Positions 1 to 12,500 of a DNA stretch of 64,000 nucleotides are shown here, piece by piece. A program made the translations under genes and the position numbers. The notes under the pieces were generated by a model, which saw only the letters and a program-made list of their open reading frames with translations, was not told where the DNA came from and made no database searches. The stretch comes from Solenopsis invicta. Lineage: Eukaryota > Arthropoda > Insecta > Hymenoptera > Formicidae. Each line of letters opens with the position of its first letter. The stretch's first letter is position 1. The stretch lies in assembly GCF_016802725.1 (NCBI RefSeq), contig NC_052671.1:20627728-20691727 (forward strand), written 5' to 3'.

Positions 1-459
1 ATTGCTTTATCTCATCAACGAGACAAATCGAAATCCGGGTAATGTTGGCGGTAAGTGACAAAAAAAATGCATACGTAACTTTAATACATTCAATACATTC
101 AATACTGGTTTAACGTATTCTATTCCTACTTGGATTATTATTTTCAAACGATTATTCAATAATAATAAGCATTTCAAATATTACGTTACAATTTTCAATA
201 ATAATTTATGTGCAAATTATTGTCATATAAGAAATATATCAAAATATGTTAATTAATATAATTTTGACAATTTTTCCTCCCATCAATCGTATTGCGTGTA
301 AATCGTAGAAATCTATTTAATAATTATAAACTATTTATAATCATTTTCCTGAATTAAACATTACTAAAAATTTTTTACATTTTAAGAAAAGTTAATATGA
401 CACTTATGTTTGTTATAAAATTTCTAATCAGCTCGTAATCAAGCGCAACATAATTACCC
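1..459. other. AT-rich sequence without recognisable gene
   Basis: Very A+T-rich single-copy-looking sequence. I see no open frame of coding character, no RNA gene and no clear transposon end in it. Confidence 0.5.
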
Positions 460-935
460 TGTCAAAAATGACATTAAATTTAATGCACATTAATACGAAA
501 AAGTACACCAAATTTAATGAATTTGTAACTTAAACATATGTTTGTGTACAAATGAAATTCAGTGCACTTTTTCATAAAACTGCGCATGAAATTTAATGTA
601 TCTGTAACTGGAACATATCTTTGTGTGCATATGCAAAACTCATTGCACTTTTTTATAAAATTTAATGTATATGACATTACAACACAAAGATTGAAAGTAA
701 ATCAATGTACATATGTGGAATTTAATGTACATGTGCACAAAATTTAATATTCTGTGTGTAAAATTTAATAAATTTTCCATGAAATTTAATATACATACTC
801 ATAAACGTTTTGATAAAATTTAATGTTCATTTACATGACATTTCAACATAAAAGCGAAAAGTATGTCAATGTATACGTTTATGGAATTTAATGTATGTGT
901 ATACGAAATTTAATATTCTGTTTATAAAATGTACT
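460..935. repeat. Degenerate ATTTAATG-rich repeat array
   Basis: The word AATTTAATG or ATTTAATGT recurs at irregular spacing of roughly 20-50 bases, often followed by CAT/ACAT/GTGCAC words. The same vocabulary (ACATTAAACTT on the other strand) makes up the minisatellite inside the MITE at 14354-14948, so this may be a decayed copy of that interior, but I do not find its terminal inverted repeats here. Short frames on both strands are by-products of the repetition. Confidence 0.5.
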
Positions 936-939
936 AAAC

Positions 940-1412
940 TAGTCAATCGAAAATGTGCGCATGCGCATAATGATGCGCACGAAAATCTTACATCTCTTTC
1001 TTTTGATTGCGTAAGAATGAGAAATCCTCAGTCCTCAGTGTGCGACGCGCGGCTGCTTACACATACACGCGAAACGAGTGATGCCGTTGAGGCGCCGATT
1101 TGCAGCACACGGACAGCACCGGCAGCCAGAAGGAACAGACCTACTCTCCCCACTCCTCGGCATTCGGCTGATTCGGCGTGCTTCGTCGTGGCTCGACGGT
1201 CTTGCTGCCAAGGCGACGAGTGGGTGCTGGGAAGGTCTTCCTGTCTCTTTCTTTCTCGAGCGGTTCTTCTCCTTCTCGCTGTATCCTCTTCTGTCTCGAG
1301 CGTTCTCTTTCTTTCTTGTTACAGGCATAGCTTTGCTTTCAGCTACGAATTCCGATTTTCGGGCGCAGAGTCGAGCGCGCGAGCGCGCGCGCAACATATA
1401 TATATATATATA
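940..1412. other. GC-richer patch ending in a TA microsatellite
   Basis: About 450 bases clearly richer in G+C and CpG than the surroundings, with pyrimidine-rich TTTCTTTCTCGAG-like stretches, a GCGC run (1375-1393) and a short (TA)n at 1394-1412. Frames are open on both strands but show no family resemblance. It could be a promoter-like island or an old insertion; nothing decides between them. Confidence 0.3.
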
Positions 1413-1464
1413 ATATACACAATTATTTATACGTATAAGTTAGTAGGAAAATCTTAATTTTTCT

Positions 1465-1870
1465 ACAACATTTATTAAATTATATGACAATAAAATCTTG
1501 CATAAAAATTTTAATTGGCAATTACGTAGGTGTATATAAAAAAATAGATGTGGAATTGACCTGTTGTTGAGACATTGATAACTGACATTGACATTGATAA
1601 CTGCCGATGTAATTTCAAAATATTTCAAAGTATTCGACAAAACTATGACCATATATATCGATATTTTTATCTTAATAGTATATTTACAAAATTAGAAAGA
1701 AATTGAAAAAATAGCTGTACTATGCATGGAACATTTATAAATATAATTAATCCATATACATGTTTACGAAAATCTTAATTATTTCTAAATTGCAATGTAG
1801 AATTATTGCATTATGAAATATATTACACATATTCAGCATGGTGACATGTTAAATAAAGAATCAAACGGTA
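1465..1870 (+). repeat. Left arm of a large inverted duplication
   Basis: This arm aligns as reverse complement to 2026-2410, with about 155 bases between them. Shared landmarks include the CAGCATGGT word near 1834 (inverse near 2053). On the + strand near 1466-1545 the arm encodes a decayed match (TTFIKLYD..ILH) to the C-terminal end of the open frame at 2340-2576. This makes it a tail-to-tail copy of a coding 3' end, not an ordinary MITE. Confidence 0.65.
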
Positions 1871-2025
1871 TCGAAATTATTATAAAATTATGAATAATTG
1901 CACTAAGATGATAATAAATTATTACAATTAGAAGCAGTTTTGTCAAAATAACATCTCAGGAATATTTGTCACACATGAAATAAGTCTGAAATCGTGATAT
2001 AAATGTTTCACAATTATTTGAAAAA

Positions 2026-2410
2026 TCATTTGATTCTTTAATTAAAATATTACCATGCTGAATGTGTAATATATCATACAGCAATATTTCTACCTCATAA
2101 TTTATAAATAATTGTGCATTTTGATAAACATTTATTTGGATTAATTCTTTTACAAATGTTTTACGTTTAGCATAGCTATAAGTATCTTTCCTAATTATTC
2201 CTTTACAAATTTAATTTTGCAAATATATCACTAAAATAATGATTCGCATATCGTTATTGTTTTACCGAAATACTCCTTCAAAATTAATTGAACAATTATC
2301 AATATTTTATAAAAGGTCAATTCTTCTACATCTATTTTTCTAAATGTACCTACATAATTGCTGATTACAATTTGTATGCAAGATTTCGTCATATAATTTC
2401 ATAAATGTTG
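2026..2410 (-). repeat. Right arm of the inverted duplication
   Basis: Inverse partner of 1465-1870. The outer part overlaps the 3' end of the minus-strand frame at 2340-2576, and similarity stops around 2410 inside that frame. The arms diverge by many substitutions and small indels, so the duplication is old. Confidence 0.65.
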
Positions 2411-2576
2411 TCCTATCGGGGAATATCGCCATTTCGACAACTCCACTCAAATCACATATAGCTGTTACTATTGCTGTAACATGATTTTCAATCTCGAGGT
2501 TCTTCAGTCGAATTCTGGCGCAGTATTCATTAACTTCGTACGGCAATGAAAATATGTTTAAAAAATTTAAGTCCAC
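2340..2576 (-). pseudogene. Unrecognised coding-like fragment (C-terminal exon?)
   Basis: A 78-codon open frame on the minus strand with mixed, non-repetitive composition; its end carries the words FPDRTTFMKLYDEIL and CNQQLCRYI before a TAG stop. There is no convincing ATG: the frame opens just after an in-frame TAA at about 2607, so this is probably the last exon or a truncated piece of something larger. The C-terminal 25 or so residues recur, decayed, on the opposite strand at 1466-1545. I do not recognise the family. Confidence 0.35.
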
Positions 2577-2835
2577 TCTTGGCCACCATGCGCGTTTTTA
2601 TTTAACAAGTATGTAAATATATATATATCATAAATATAACTGTTACTTAAATTATTTTTTTACTATAACCTGTTTTCTCACATTTACTTTATTTTATATA
2701 AATATTTATTTACTCAAACGTACATAGTGTTGCTCAACGGAAACCGCGAGAAGGTGGTGGTCTCTTCCGTCAGGAGGAAAATGTAAAAAATTCTTATCTA
2801 TACTTAAAAGTAATACGATTTAGAAGCAATATTTC

Positions 2836-2914
2836 ATCAGCTACATTGTTTTACAATATTAACTAGTCGCATAAAAAATGGAATTAGTTAACATTGCAAA
2901 ATAATGTAACTGAT
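2836..2914. repeat. Short hairpin inverted repeat
   Basis: Arms 2836-2866 and 2884-2914 (about 31 nt each, a few mismatches) around a 17-nt spacer; the outer ends read ATCAG and CTGAT. It looks like a tiny foldback element or a MITE remnant. Confidence 0.5.
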
Positions 2915-3002
2915 TAAATATCACTTTCAAAATAAATTTTTTACTTTTCCCTCAGTGTGTGTGTGTGTGTTTGCGTGTTTACATTGACACGCTCGTTCTT
3001 GT

Positions 3003-3186
3003 CGAACCATGTCCTTACGGACAAAATATTTTATACACTCTTTCGAGCGATGTCCTTACGGACAAAATATTCTACACACTCTTTCGAGCGATGTCCTTAC
3101 GGACAAAATATTTTATACACTCTTTCGAGCGATGTCTTACGGACAAAATATTTTACACACTCTTTCGAGTGATGTCCTTACGGACA
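3003..3186. repeat. 41-bp minisatellite, about 4.4 copies
   Basis: Unit starts at 3009, 3050, 3091, 3132 and 3172, each beginning ATGTCCTTACGGACAAAATA and ending CTCTTTCGAGYG; the fourth unit lacks one C. Each unit holds an internal palindrome (TCCTTACGGA). It is preceded by a (GT)n run at 2956-2972 and followed directly by ACCCAGATAG, a motif resembling that beside other satellites in this window. Confidence 0.9.
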
Positions 3187-3569
3187 ACCCAGATAGATTT
3201 AAAAAAGTTTTAATGTACAAAACCTAGCGCTGTTTGATAAAAAAAAAACAATGAGAAAATTGAAATAAAAAAGAATGCGATAAATGTAACAGCTTGTGCG
3301 TATGTGATCGATGTGACTTAGTATTAAGTTTATATTTATATTTTTATATTTAGACAACTCGCAGCATAATTAAAGTAAGTACGATATATTAGTAAATACG
3401 CTTTATTTGTTTAATTTGCCATGTAACTACTAAAAACAACAAGTAGGTGACATTGAATATTAGGCCATATTGAGCATATTTCCTTTACTTCTAATTTTAC
3501 CTGAGATTTTTTGTGCGTATTGCAAATAAATTAAAGTTTGTTTCTTTTTTAAACAAATTGCAGGTTAGA

Positions 3570-6115
3570 ATGTTTTACTGCAACTTCTGCAATTTTGGAA
3601 CTCCTGGAATATTTGAAGAAACACTTAGACCATCATATTTATCATAGAAACATTACTTATTTTTATTATTGTGACTATGACAGATGTAAGAAATGCTTCC
3701 AAAGTGGTACATATTTAAGAGCACACTTACGTCGAACCCATGGATTACACTCAAAGAAGCATGAAACATTTCTGTCTATAGCTTTTTCTGCTGATGAAAG
3801 AGGGAAATTTGTATGTACAATCAACATTTGCAAGAAAGAATTTGATAACTTTCATCTTCTTATAAAACATTTGAAAAAGCACATTAATAAAAATCAACAA
3901 ATCCAATGTCCGTTTCGAAATTGCAAAAGAAGGTATTCTGTGTTATCTTCTTTTACCAGTCACATATCAAAAATCCATAAAAATCGTTATGATCAAGCAG
4001 AAATAGTTACTGTTGAAAATCCTGTTGTTGAATCTGAAGAGTCATTAAACAACACACTGCTTGAAATTGATGATCAACCCAATATGATAGTGCAGCATGA
4101 ACCTTATAATGCCCAATACGATGCTGATGAATCAGATTTATTTCTAAAAATGTTGGTCAATTTTACTTAAAACTAGAAAGTAAGTTATTACTTCCAGCAT
4201 CAACAATTCAGTATATAGTTACTGAAATAAATTACATTCATGAGAAAGGACAAGAAATCGTTCAACAAAAATTACAAGAATCTTTTTTGGCTGAAAAAAT
4301 TTCATCTGATAAAATAAATCAAATTATGAAAAACGTTTTCAAAAGTGATCCTTGGATTAAAAGTAATAACATCTTTCAAACAGATTATAATATTTATATA
4401 AAAATTTTTTTGAAAAAGTGTTTGATTACGTCGATCCAATCTTTATTGAAATCGATAAAGTAACGAAAAAGTATTTTGCTTACGTGCCTGTGCAAGAAAC
4501 GTTAAAAAATTTTTTCAAGGATAAATCGTTGCAAAATGTAATTGATCTTAGATTGCAACCCCAACACGATGAATTTTTACAAGATTTTACAGATGGAAAA
4601 GTTTTTAAAAGCAACTTGTTTTTCAAAGATAATCCAGAAGCTTTACAAATAATTCTTTACCAAGATGCATTTGAAGTCGTTAACCCAATAGGTTCAGCAA
4701 AGAAAAAACATAAATTATTGGCCATTTATATGAGTTTGGGTAACATACAAGACAACTTTCGTAGTCACATTAACTGCATTAAACTTGTTGCTCTATGTAA
4801 AGAAGCAGATTTTAATCATAAAAGTGTTTATGGAAAAATAGTAGAAGATTTAAAAATTATTGAAGCAACAGGAATTGAAATTGATAGTAAATTTATTAAA
4901 GGCTGTCTTGTTTTTATCACTGGCAACAATTTAGGCAGTCACGGATTGGGAGGTTTTGTTGAAAATTTCAGTACAGCACAATATTTTTGCAGATTTTGTT
5001 ATGTAACAAGAGAACAATTTTATCCTGCTAATGGTTCATGTAAAATATACGAATCAAGGAACATTGAATCATACAATAATGCTTTAGACAAGATTGGAAA
5101 TAAAAATGATTTTCAAGGTATCAAATTCAATTCAGTTTTCAATCAATTAAAAAATTATCATGTCTGTGTACCAGGGTTACCTCCATGTTTAGGACATGAT
5201 TTATTTGAAGGAATTGTAGCCTTTGATTTGCAATTATATATTGCTTATTTGATTGATAATAAGTGGTTTACTTTAAAACAATTAAACAAGAGAATTGAGA
5301 ACTTTAAGTATTCGACAGAAGATCGACAAGATAAACCCTGTACAATAAGTGCTATGAACAAGAGAATATCTGGAGGTGCTTGCCAAATTTGGAACTTTCT
5401 TAGACTTTTGCCTCTTTTAATTGAAGACAAAATCGAAACAATTGATGATGAAGTGTGGGTTTGCATACTTCTACTCAGTGAAATAGTTGAAATCATTTGT
5501 TCTCCAATAATTCATAAATCTTGTTTACCTTATTTACAATTAATTATTTCTCAGTACATTTTAACAAGAGAATTGTTATTTCCTCAAATTAAGTTGCGGC
5601 CAAAGCATCACTACCTGATTCATTATCCTTAACTCATTTTGCAGTTTGGCCCTCTAATGAAAGTGTGGACTATGCGTTTTGAAAGCAAGCATCGTTTTTT
5701 TAAAAGAGCCATTCGATACACCCTTAATTTTACAAATGTACCAAAATCTCTCAGCATAAAACATGAACTTTTACAGAGTTTTGTACGATTAGGTACAGAT
5801 ATTAGAATCCAAACAGAATTCTATGAAGTTAGTAACTTTTACATCGAATTGTACAACAAAGATATACAAAAAGCTATACAGAATGCTAAGTTACCTCAAA
5901 TGATCCAGCAATGCAGCAGAGTTGTTGTGAAAGGTACCGAATATAAACAAGGATATGCTTTAGTTTTACACCAAGATGGTTATCGATATAATATCGTCAT
6001 AGGAAAAATATTACTGTTTCTCTGCTGTGAAGAGAATATTTATGTTTTACTTGAAGTGATGGAAAATAAGTACATACCATACCTTAATGCTTATGAACTT
6101 GGCCAAATTAAATAA
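3570..6115 (+). pseudogene. C2H2-finger transposase, CACTA/EnSpm-like (broken)
   Basis: Begins after a plausible acceptor (TTGCAG) with ATG 3570. The N-terminal part has C2H2-type fingers (C-x4-C...H-x3/4-H, about 3673-3980). The core carries YQDAFEVVNP (first acidic candidate near 4664), GNNLGSHGLGGF then CRFC near 4922-5000, LPPCLGHDLFEGI near 5177, HHYLIHYP near 5605 and WTMRFESKH near 5666. This order is typical of an insect family related to Transposase_21/DUF4218 proteins. Breaks: a shift at the T-run 3593-3596, one at the A-run 4146-4150, one near 4399-4417, and an in-frame TAA at 5630-5632. Where relatives have GDNLG this copy has GNNLG, a possible loss of a catalytic aspartate (inference). 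The accessory gene at 6563 follows on the same strand. The family call is firmer than the superfamily name. Confidence 0.7.
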
Positions 6116-6562
6116 TATGAATGTCGTACCCTACATGAAATGATATACTTCAAACCATTGTATGTTTATACTACAGGAAATATGTATTGCATTAAACCAT
6201 CGTATGGTTTTGTTTCTCGTTGTGTTTGACACCATCTACATAATCGATATCATATTAAGTACGTTATATTGGAAAAAAGTTTATTGATTAACACGTATTT
6301 ATAAATTTATTAAAGTTTATAATTATTAAATTAAGTTCACACTTTATAGAATTTTTGCTGTACCATATTGAAATGTTAAATGTCTTATTTAATTTAATTG
6401 TGTTGTTTTGTTTAATATCTTAATTTCTAATAAATTTATACATTTTATACGTTTTATTGGTAAAACAGAACTTCAGGATCCTCTTGAGTCTGAGCACAAA
6501 GATTGTCGTAAATGTTACGACAATCTTTGTGCTTAGATTCTTTCTATTTTTCAGATCGCAAA
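6116..6562. other. Spacer between transposase and accessory gene
   Basis: AT-rich, no coding signal. It contains the strong hairpin at 6482-6540. An acceptor-like TTTTTCAG ends at 6554, nine bases before the accessory ATG, so a 5' untranslated exon may lie within or upstream of this spacer. Confidence 0.45.
6482..6540. repeat. Near-perfect hairpin
   Basis: Perfect 19-bp arms AGCACAAAGATTGTCGTAA (6493-6511) and their complement (6515-6533) around the 3-nt loop ATG. With one or two mismatches or wobbles the stem extends to about 6486/6540. It could be a foldback remnant or fused transposon ends; insects have no known use for such a stem as a terminator. Confidence 0.75.
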
Positions 6563-9500
6563 ATGCCATTATTCAAAGTAGAATCACTTAGTCACAAAAG
6601 AATCATGATAAAAGCAAATAGTATATCCGAAATAATTGAAATTGCAATAAAAAAATTAAAACTTCCTGAAGACAATACCTACAAGGTAATTATAAGTTTT
6701 TATCATTATTTATAATGTATTTTTTCAACTAAGATTATAGTTACTATTCAATTTTTGTGTGTTGTTTACTTTATTATTTTTAGACTAGTGCAACGTAAAT
6801 ATATTCAAATTAGTAAAAATTTTAAAATCTTTTTTTTATGTGAAAAACGTTTTTACGAATAGTATAGGTAGTTGTACCTTTATTAGAAATCGATGGATTT
6901 ACAAATAAAAATTGTTTGCTTTTTTGTATAAATAATCTGTAAAGTAATTTTTTATATAAGTAATCAGAACTCCCCCCCCCCTCCCAAAGAAAACGTTACA
7001 TATGTATTATTTACAAAAAATGAGTTACGTTTATCAACCTACTCATTATAAGAATATAATGTAATTGAATTTTTTTGTAGTTACTTTTACAAAACGATGG
7101 AACAGAGATAGATGATAATGATGTGCTACTGGAATATGCAGAACAATCTAAAGATATGATTGTTTTAACGATTTTAGGTATAAACATGTCTTCGGACTAT
7201 GATAAAAAAATGAAGATAACCAAATTGTTTTAAATGAATCTAGTTCGACAATACAGAGAAATGACATTTCAGGTATACATTTCATTACTTTTTTCATTAA
7301 AAACTTGGTTTTTATTTATCATCAAACCTTAACTACCTTGTTTTATCCCACCTTTTCCTGTATACACTCAAGTGTTTTTTTTTTTTATTCATTTCAGATT
7401 CTAGTTCTATCAGTACATGTTCTGAAGCATTAAGTTCATCAAATAGATCAAGTACAAAAGTAAAATCAATAAATCTAGAAGACGGAGTATGGAGTAAATT
7501 ATCGGAAAGAATAGTTGCTGCTTGCGTAAGAGGAGATAAACTGTGTTTTTCAGACAGAAAAGCAGTTATTCAGAAAATCGTAGAATATATGATTGATACT
7601 CTCAAAAACACGACAAGAAGTAAAGCACATGAAATTGCGACAATTCTCTGCAATACTTATCCGAAAACTTTTGCTGATACAATTGGTAACGATGAAATGT
7701 GGGGAAGTGGCTTAGAAACCGTACGGCTTGAAATTTATAACGCCTGTCTTTATAAGATTAATTCAAAAAAACGTAAATCGTTTTCGAAAGCTACGAATTA
7801 TGACAGTGACGATGCGGAGCAAGAAGAACGTCAGCAGCAAGCTACATCACGACGTCAAGACGAGTATGGCTGCGTTGAGTATGCATCTATTCTATTATAT
7901 GAAAATGCTGAAAGTGAAAATAAACGACGTACTTTATTAGAACTTTTCGCCCTTCACGAAATAAATCCACAAGTTTTAAAATTAATGGAAGAAACGTATC
8001 CAACTCTTCGTGCCGTATTAAATGATAAAAGCAGAAATTTAGAGATAATAGCTGCTGAGTGGCCTTTCTTACAAGAAACCGATTGTTTCTTTCAACACTG
8101 TTCTCGATTATTAGGGAAAAATGTTGTTCAAGTCTGGACAAATTCACTTAGTAACAAGACGAAATCCATACGGCAATATTTCAAACATTCACAGAAAAAA
8201 AAGCAAATGAAATAAATGAGATTATAAACGACTGCAAAACAGCTGTTCAAATAAGGAAGGATAAAATACCAAAACTATTAGTGATTTTCCGATTATTAAT
8301 CTTTTATTTCAATGAAAAGGAAAATTTTCTTTTTAAAATAATTGGAGTAAGTATAAGTCATTAATAAAAAAGCTCAATAAAATTTTGAAATGTACATAAA
8401 AAAAAATAATGAAGTAGAGTAAAATTAATATATTTTAAAAGTAAAATAATATATTTAAAAAATAATATTAAAAAAATTTTTTTTTAATTACTAAATTATA
8501 GTGAGTTGTTTCTTAAATAAATTTAAGCACTAAGATCTAGCTACGACTGTTGAAGACAAAGGCGTTCTTGTTTGTGTTTTTACCGGTCGAATATTTCTCT
8601 GTTATTATATTTTTATATTTTAGAATGACGTTGATGATGCTGATGTAATAAATGCTGCTGACACTGAGTATCCTGTGCTTATCATCAGAGGTATTTTTAT
8701 TAAAAGCCTTTAAACAATAAATGCTTTACTTTACACCTTTAATCATAATTTTGAATTGTACTTTGCAGGAAAATCATTATACGACGAGAATGCAAAATGT
8801 ACTGTCATTATTAATAAAAAAGTTTCAATTACTTCCACGAATTCTCTGGAAGGAATCTTGATAACTTTTCTCGCATACTACGTTTATCGATTTTGCTATT
8901 CACCTAAAATTGAAAAATCTCTAGAATTTATACAAAGGTAACTACGATTTATTATAATTTCTATATAAATGTATATAACGTAAGTATATCCTATATAGCT
9001 TAATACTCAATATGGCCTACTTGTTATTTCTATAAGTTTCTTGGTTATATGATGAATTGAACAAATAACGCTGTGTTGTACAGGCTGTCAACGTGTTTGC
9101 AACAGTTGACAACTCGATTTTTGTATTTTGTTGTTGATAATAAAATCACATTTTTTTATTGTTTCTTTTTATTATCCATCTTTCTAACACTTTTTGTGAA
9201 AACGAAATAATATTATTAGACTAGTTAGAACAATTAAGTAACTTATGTATCTAATACGACCTAAATGACACTTTCTAAAAATCTTTATGCATTGCGGCCA
9301 CGTAAATATTTAAAACTGTCTCATATTTTAAATTAATGTTCATAAATATTTTCTACTTTGAATCTGGCCATCAGTTTTTAATTTTGGATTCAGCAAAAAA
9401 TTAAAAAAAAGCTTAGATAGGTCATATGAGGTACAGTTACCTTTCCCGTAGGGGTCTGGAGTCGTTTCGGGGCCTCCCGAGGCTCTGCAACGACTCCAGA

Positions 9501-12500
9501 TACAGGAATTGGCGTTCCTGCGGTTCCCGAGCTCGCTAGGGGGTCTGCGGTCTCTCGTAGGCCGTAGATTCAGGGATCTCAGCGACCCTGGCGCCCGAGC
9601 TGGTATACCGTAATCCGTCACGTGCTGAAATTACGTGCGGGACGGACCGGTGGCCTGGGTCTCACCGCCCGGGCTGCGAGGAGTAAACCTCTATAAAAAT
9701 CCAAGGGTGGCGTCCGTGGCGCGGGGTGTCGTTCCGTGTAACAGCGGGGCGGTGCTTCGGGTCTCGGACGCCAACGTTTTTAGTTGGTCGGCAGTCATGC
9801 TGCCGGGGTGGGGGTGCCGGTCCGGTGTGGTCCCGGGCGGGTGCTTGCGCCCGTCTGTGGCCTCGCCGGGCCGTTTCCCCCGCCTTGGTGGATCCGTCTG
9901 CCCATGGCGCCTCGGGCCGATGGTCCCCGGACATCGGCCTGAGTAGGCTCCGGGGCGAGGGTGGGGTTCCCCTCGTTAAATAAGACCCCACTTATGGATA
10001 ACATGGGCAGACGACATAATAAGAAGGTACCGCCCAGGGGTGAACGGACACCCCAGGGCCGGCACGGGGGGGCTATTGTCCCGGGTCCCCCCCTGTCGTC
10101 ATCGAACGACGGGCGGTCGAGCGGAGTGCCCGCAGGCTCCGCCGACCATAGGGCGACTGCGGATAATGACGAAGATGTGCTTGACCCCTTTTGGAGTCGG
10201 GTGCAACAGGCCAAAGACCAATTTGGCCCGATAGACTGGGAACGCCTGGATCGGATGATGAGGCGTCGCGGGATCAATCCTAAATGGGCCCCAAAGGAGG
10301 ACTGGCTGGACATCATGGCCATACACGTAGACAAACTCCTTCTCGTGGGTGACTACGAGGAGAGTGAGTCTGACGCGGGGAAGTTTGTCACTTCCTCGTC
10401 GGATGAAGAGGACGGGGTGGAGCCGGCTCTACGAGCCGTGGCCCCCGTCTCGAAATCCGGCGAGGGAGTGGGGACGTTATCGCTGCCCGCCGGGCGGCCC
10501 GGGGTAGAACCGGCCGATAAGGCCGAGGCCCCCGTGCCTCCCGCTGGGGAGACGTCGGCCCTGTCACCCGATCGAAGCCGCGAGGCGGAAGTCGGTGGAC
10601 GGGGCCCGGTTTGCGGGGCGCGTCGGGCGCGCTCCCTGTCTCCGGGCCGGCTGCCCGGCGGACGCCGCGAGGCGGATGCCGATCAGCCTGGCGGAGGCGG
10701 GGGGCGACGTCGGTCGCGCTCGCGCTCGCCGATCCGCATCCGCGGGGGTGGCCGGGGGAGCGAGGGCGAGCCTAGCTCACCCGATGAGACTCTTCCGGGC
10801 ACCATCGTGGATGTGGACCGGCCTGAGGGAGAGGAGGTTATACAAACCTCCAGGGGCGCGGTGGAGGCGGTCTCCCCTCCTGCACCTGAGTCACCGGAGG
10901 AGGTCGTGGTCACCCCGGATATTCCGAGTGTGCCCGCTGAATCCGGGACCCAGCGTGCAAGGAAGCGGGCACGTGGCCGTCCCCGGCTCGATGGGAGCGG
11001 GCCTTTCAGGTCTCCGTCTCCCCTCTCGGACGGGGCGGCCATCGAGGACCGTCTCCACGGTGTGCCCATGGAGGGTTTCAGAGCACGGAGGCTCAGAGCC
11101 AACGTGATCAGAGACTCGTCCGAGGAAGATGAAGTGGCGGGGGGGTCAGATTCGCGGCCCAGGCAGCGGATCAAGATACCCCCGACACTGTTTACTCCCG
11201 AGCAGCGCCGAGAGCTAGATCGGGAGATCGGCGTCATCTCTCGCAGCACGACGACCGACCTGGCCGGCTTGGCCGACGGTTGGCTGCGAGAGGTGGAGAT
11301 CGTCCGGACGAAGTGCACCAAGCTAGGGATGCATGGTGCCTTGTCCGGACAGTTGAAGAAATGCACCCATCTCGCCCGAGAAGCGGTGATGACCCTGGCC
11401 TACCGGGCCATGGGCCGCCTCGGGCGCGATGAGGGGCAAGACGAAGTCGCGGCAGCGGTGCGCGAGGAGGAACTGAGGTCCCTCCGCGCCGAGGTCGCGG
11501 AACTACGGGGGCAGCTGGGGGTGGCGAGACGAGCACTCGTGCTTGGATCGGGGCCCTCGGCTGCGTCCCGGAGCGACGGGGTGGACTCATCCTGCCCCCC
11601 GCCGGCCCTGGCATCCGTCCCTGTCCCCGACCCCTCTTCTTTCGAGGAGAGGGTGCTCGGGCTGCTGGGGCGGATGTCTGGGTCGATGGGGGAGATGGAG
11701 AAGCGCCTGGCGCGGGTCGAGGATGAGGCGTACTATGCCTCCTCCTCGGCCGGCGCCGGGCGAAAAGAGTGAGGGGTGGTCGTCGGGGGGACAGGGCTCC
11801 GCGGGAGGAGCCCCCTTCCCCCGAGCCACCCAGCGGCCCCGCGGACACGCCCGCTCGAGCTCCGTCCACGGACGGACCGAGCTGGGCGACCGTGAGTGGG
11901 TCGCAAGGAGAGGAGGAGGGCTGCTGCGGGGGGGCGCCGACGAAGAAGTCGGCTCCCGCCCCCGCGCCCTCGAAGATCGGCCGTGGGCGCTCCCTTCCGC
12001 GGCCGGGCGTTGCCGGTTCGGGTGCCTCGGCGGGGGTGGTGCGGCAGCGCCGCCCTCCTCCGCCGGGGTCGCGGCCCGGTAAAAAGAAGAAGGGAAGGGG
12101 GCCGAAGGGGGGTAAGCCTGGGGGAGGGGACGTCCCGTGCGGCGTCCGCTGCCCCGGGTGCGGTGGGGAGGCGGATCCCGCGCTCCTCCGTGGTGGCAAT
12201 CACGGTGGAGCCGGGGTGTGCCTCCTACACCGAAGTAATCAGGAGGTCCAGGGCGGCGATTAACCTGGGGGACATACTCCCTCAGCCCGCCCTGGGTCTC
12301 AAATTTAGGGTGTCGCAAGCCGGGGGTGTCCTGTTGGAGATCCCCGGCGCGGACAGTCGGCCGGCGGCGGAGCGCCTCGCGGCCGAGATGAGGCGGGTGG
12401 CTGGGGGTCCGGGGATCCGGATAACCTGCCCTATGCGTAGGGTAGGTGTTCGGGTGTCCGGGTTCCTGGACTCCACCCTGCCGGAGGATGTGGCGGTGGC

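Noticed and set aside
891..1457. 188-codon plus frame in the GC-richer patch
   Set aside because: No family resemblance, ends in TA-repeat-encoded IYIYI, and the opposite strand is equally open.
2957..3227. Three overlapping frames with repeated CPYGQNILYTL-like peptides
   Set aside because: A 41-bp unit without stops shifts frame each copy, so every frame shows the same peptides in turn; not a gene.
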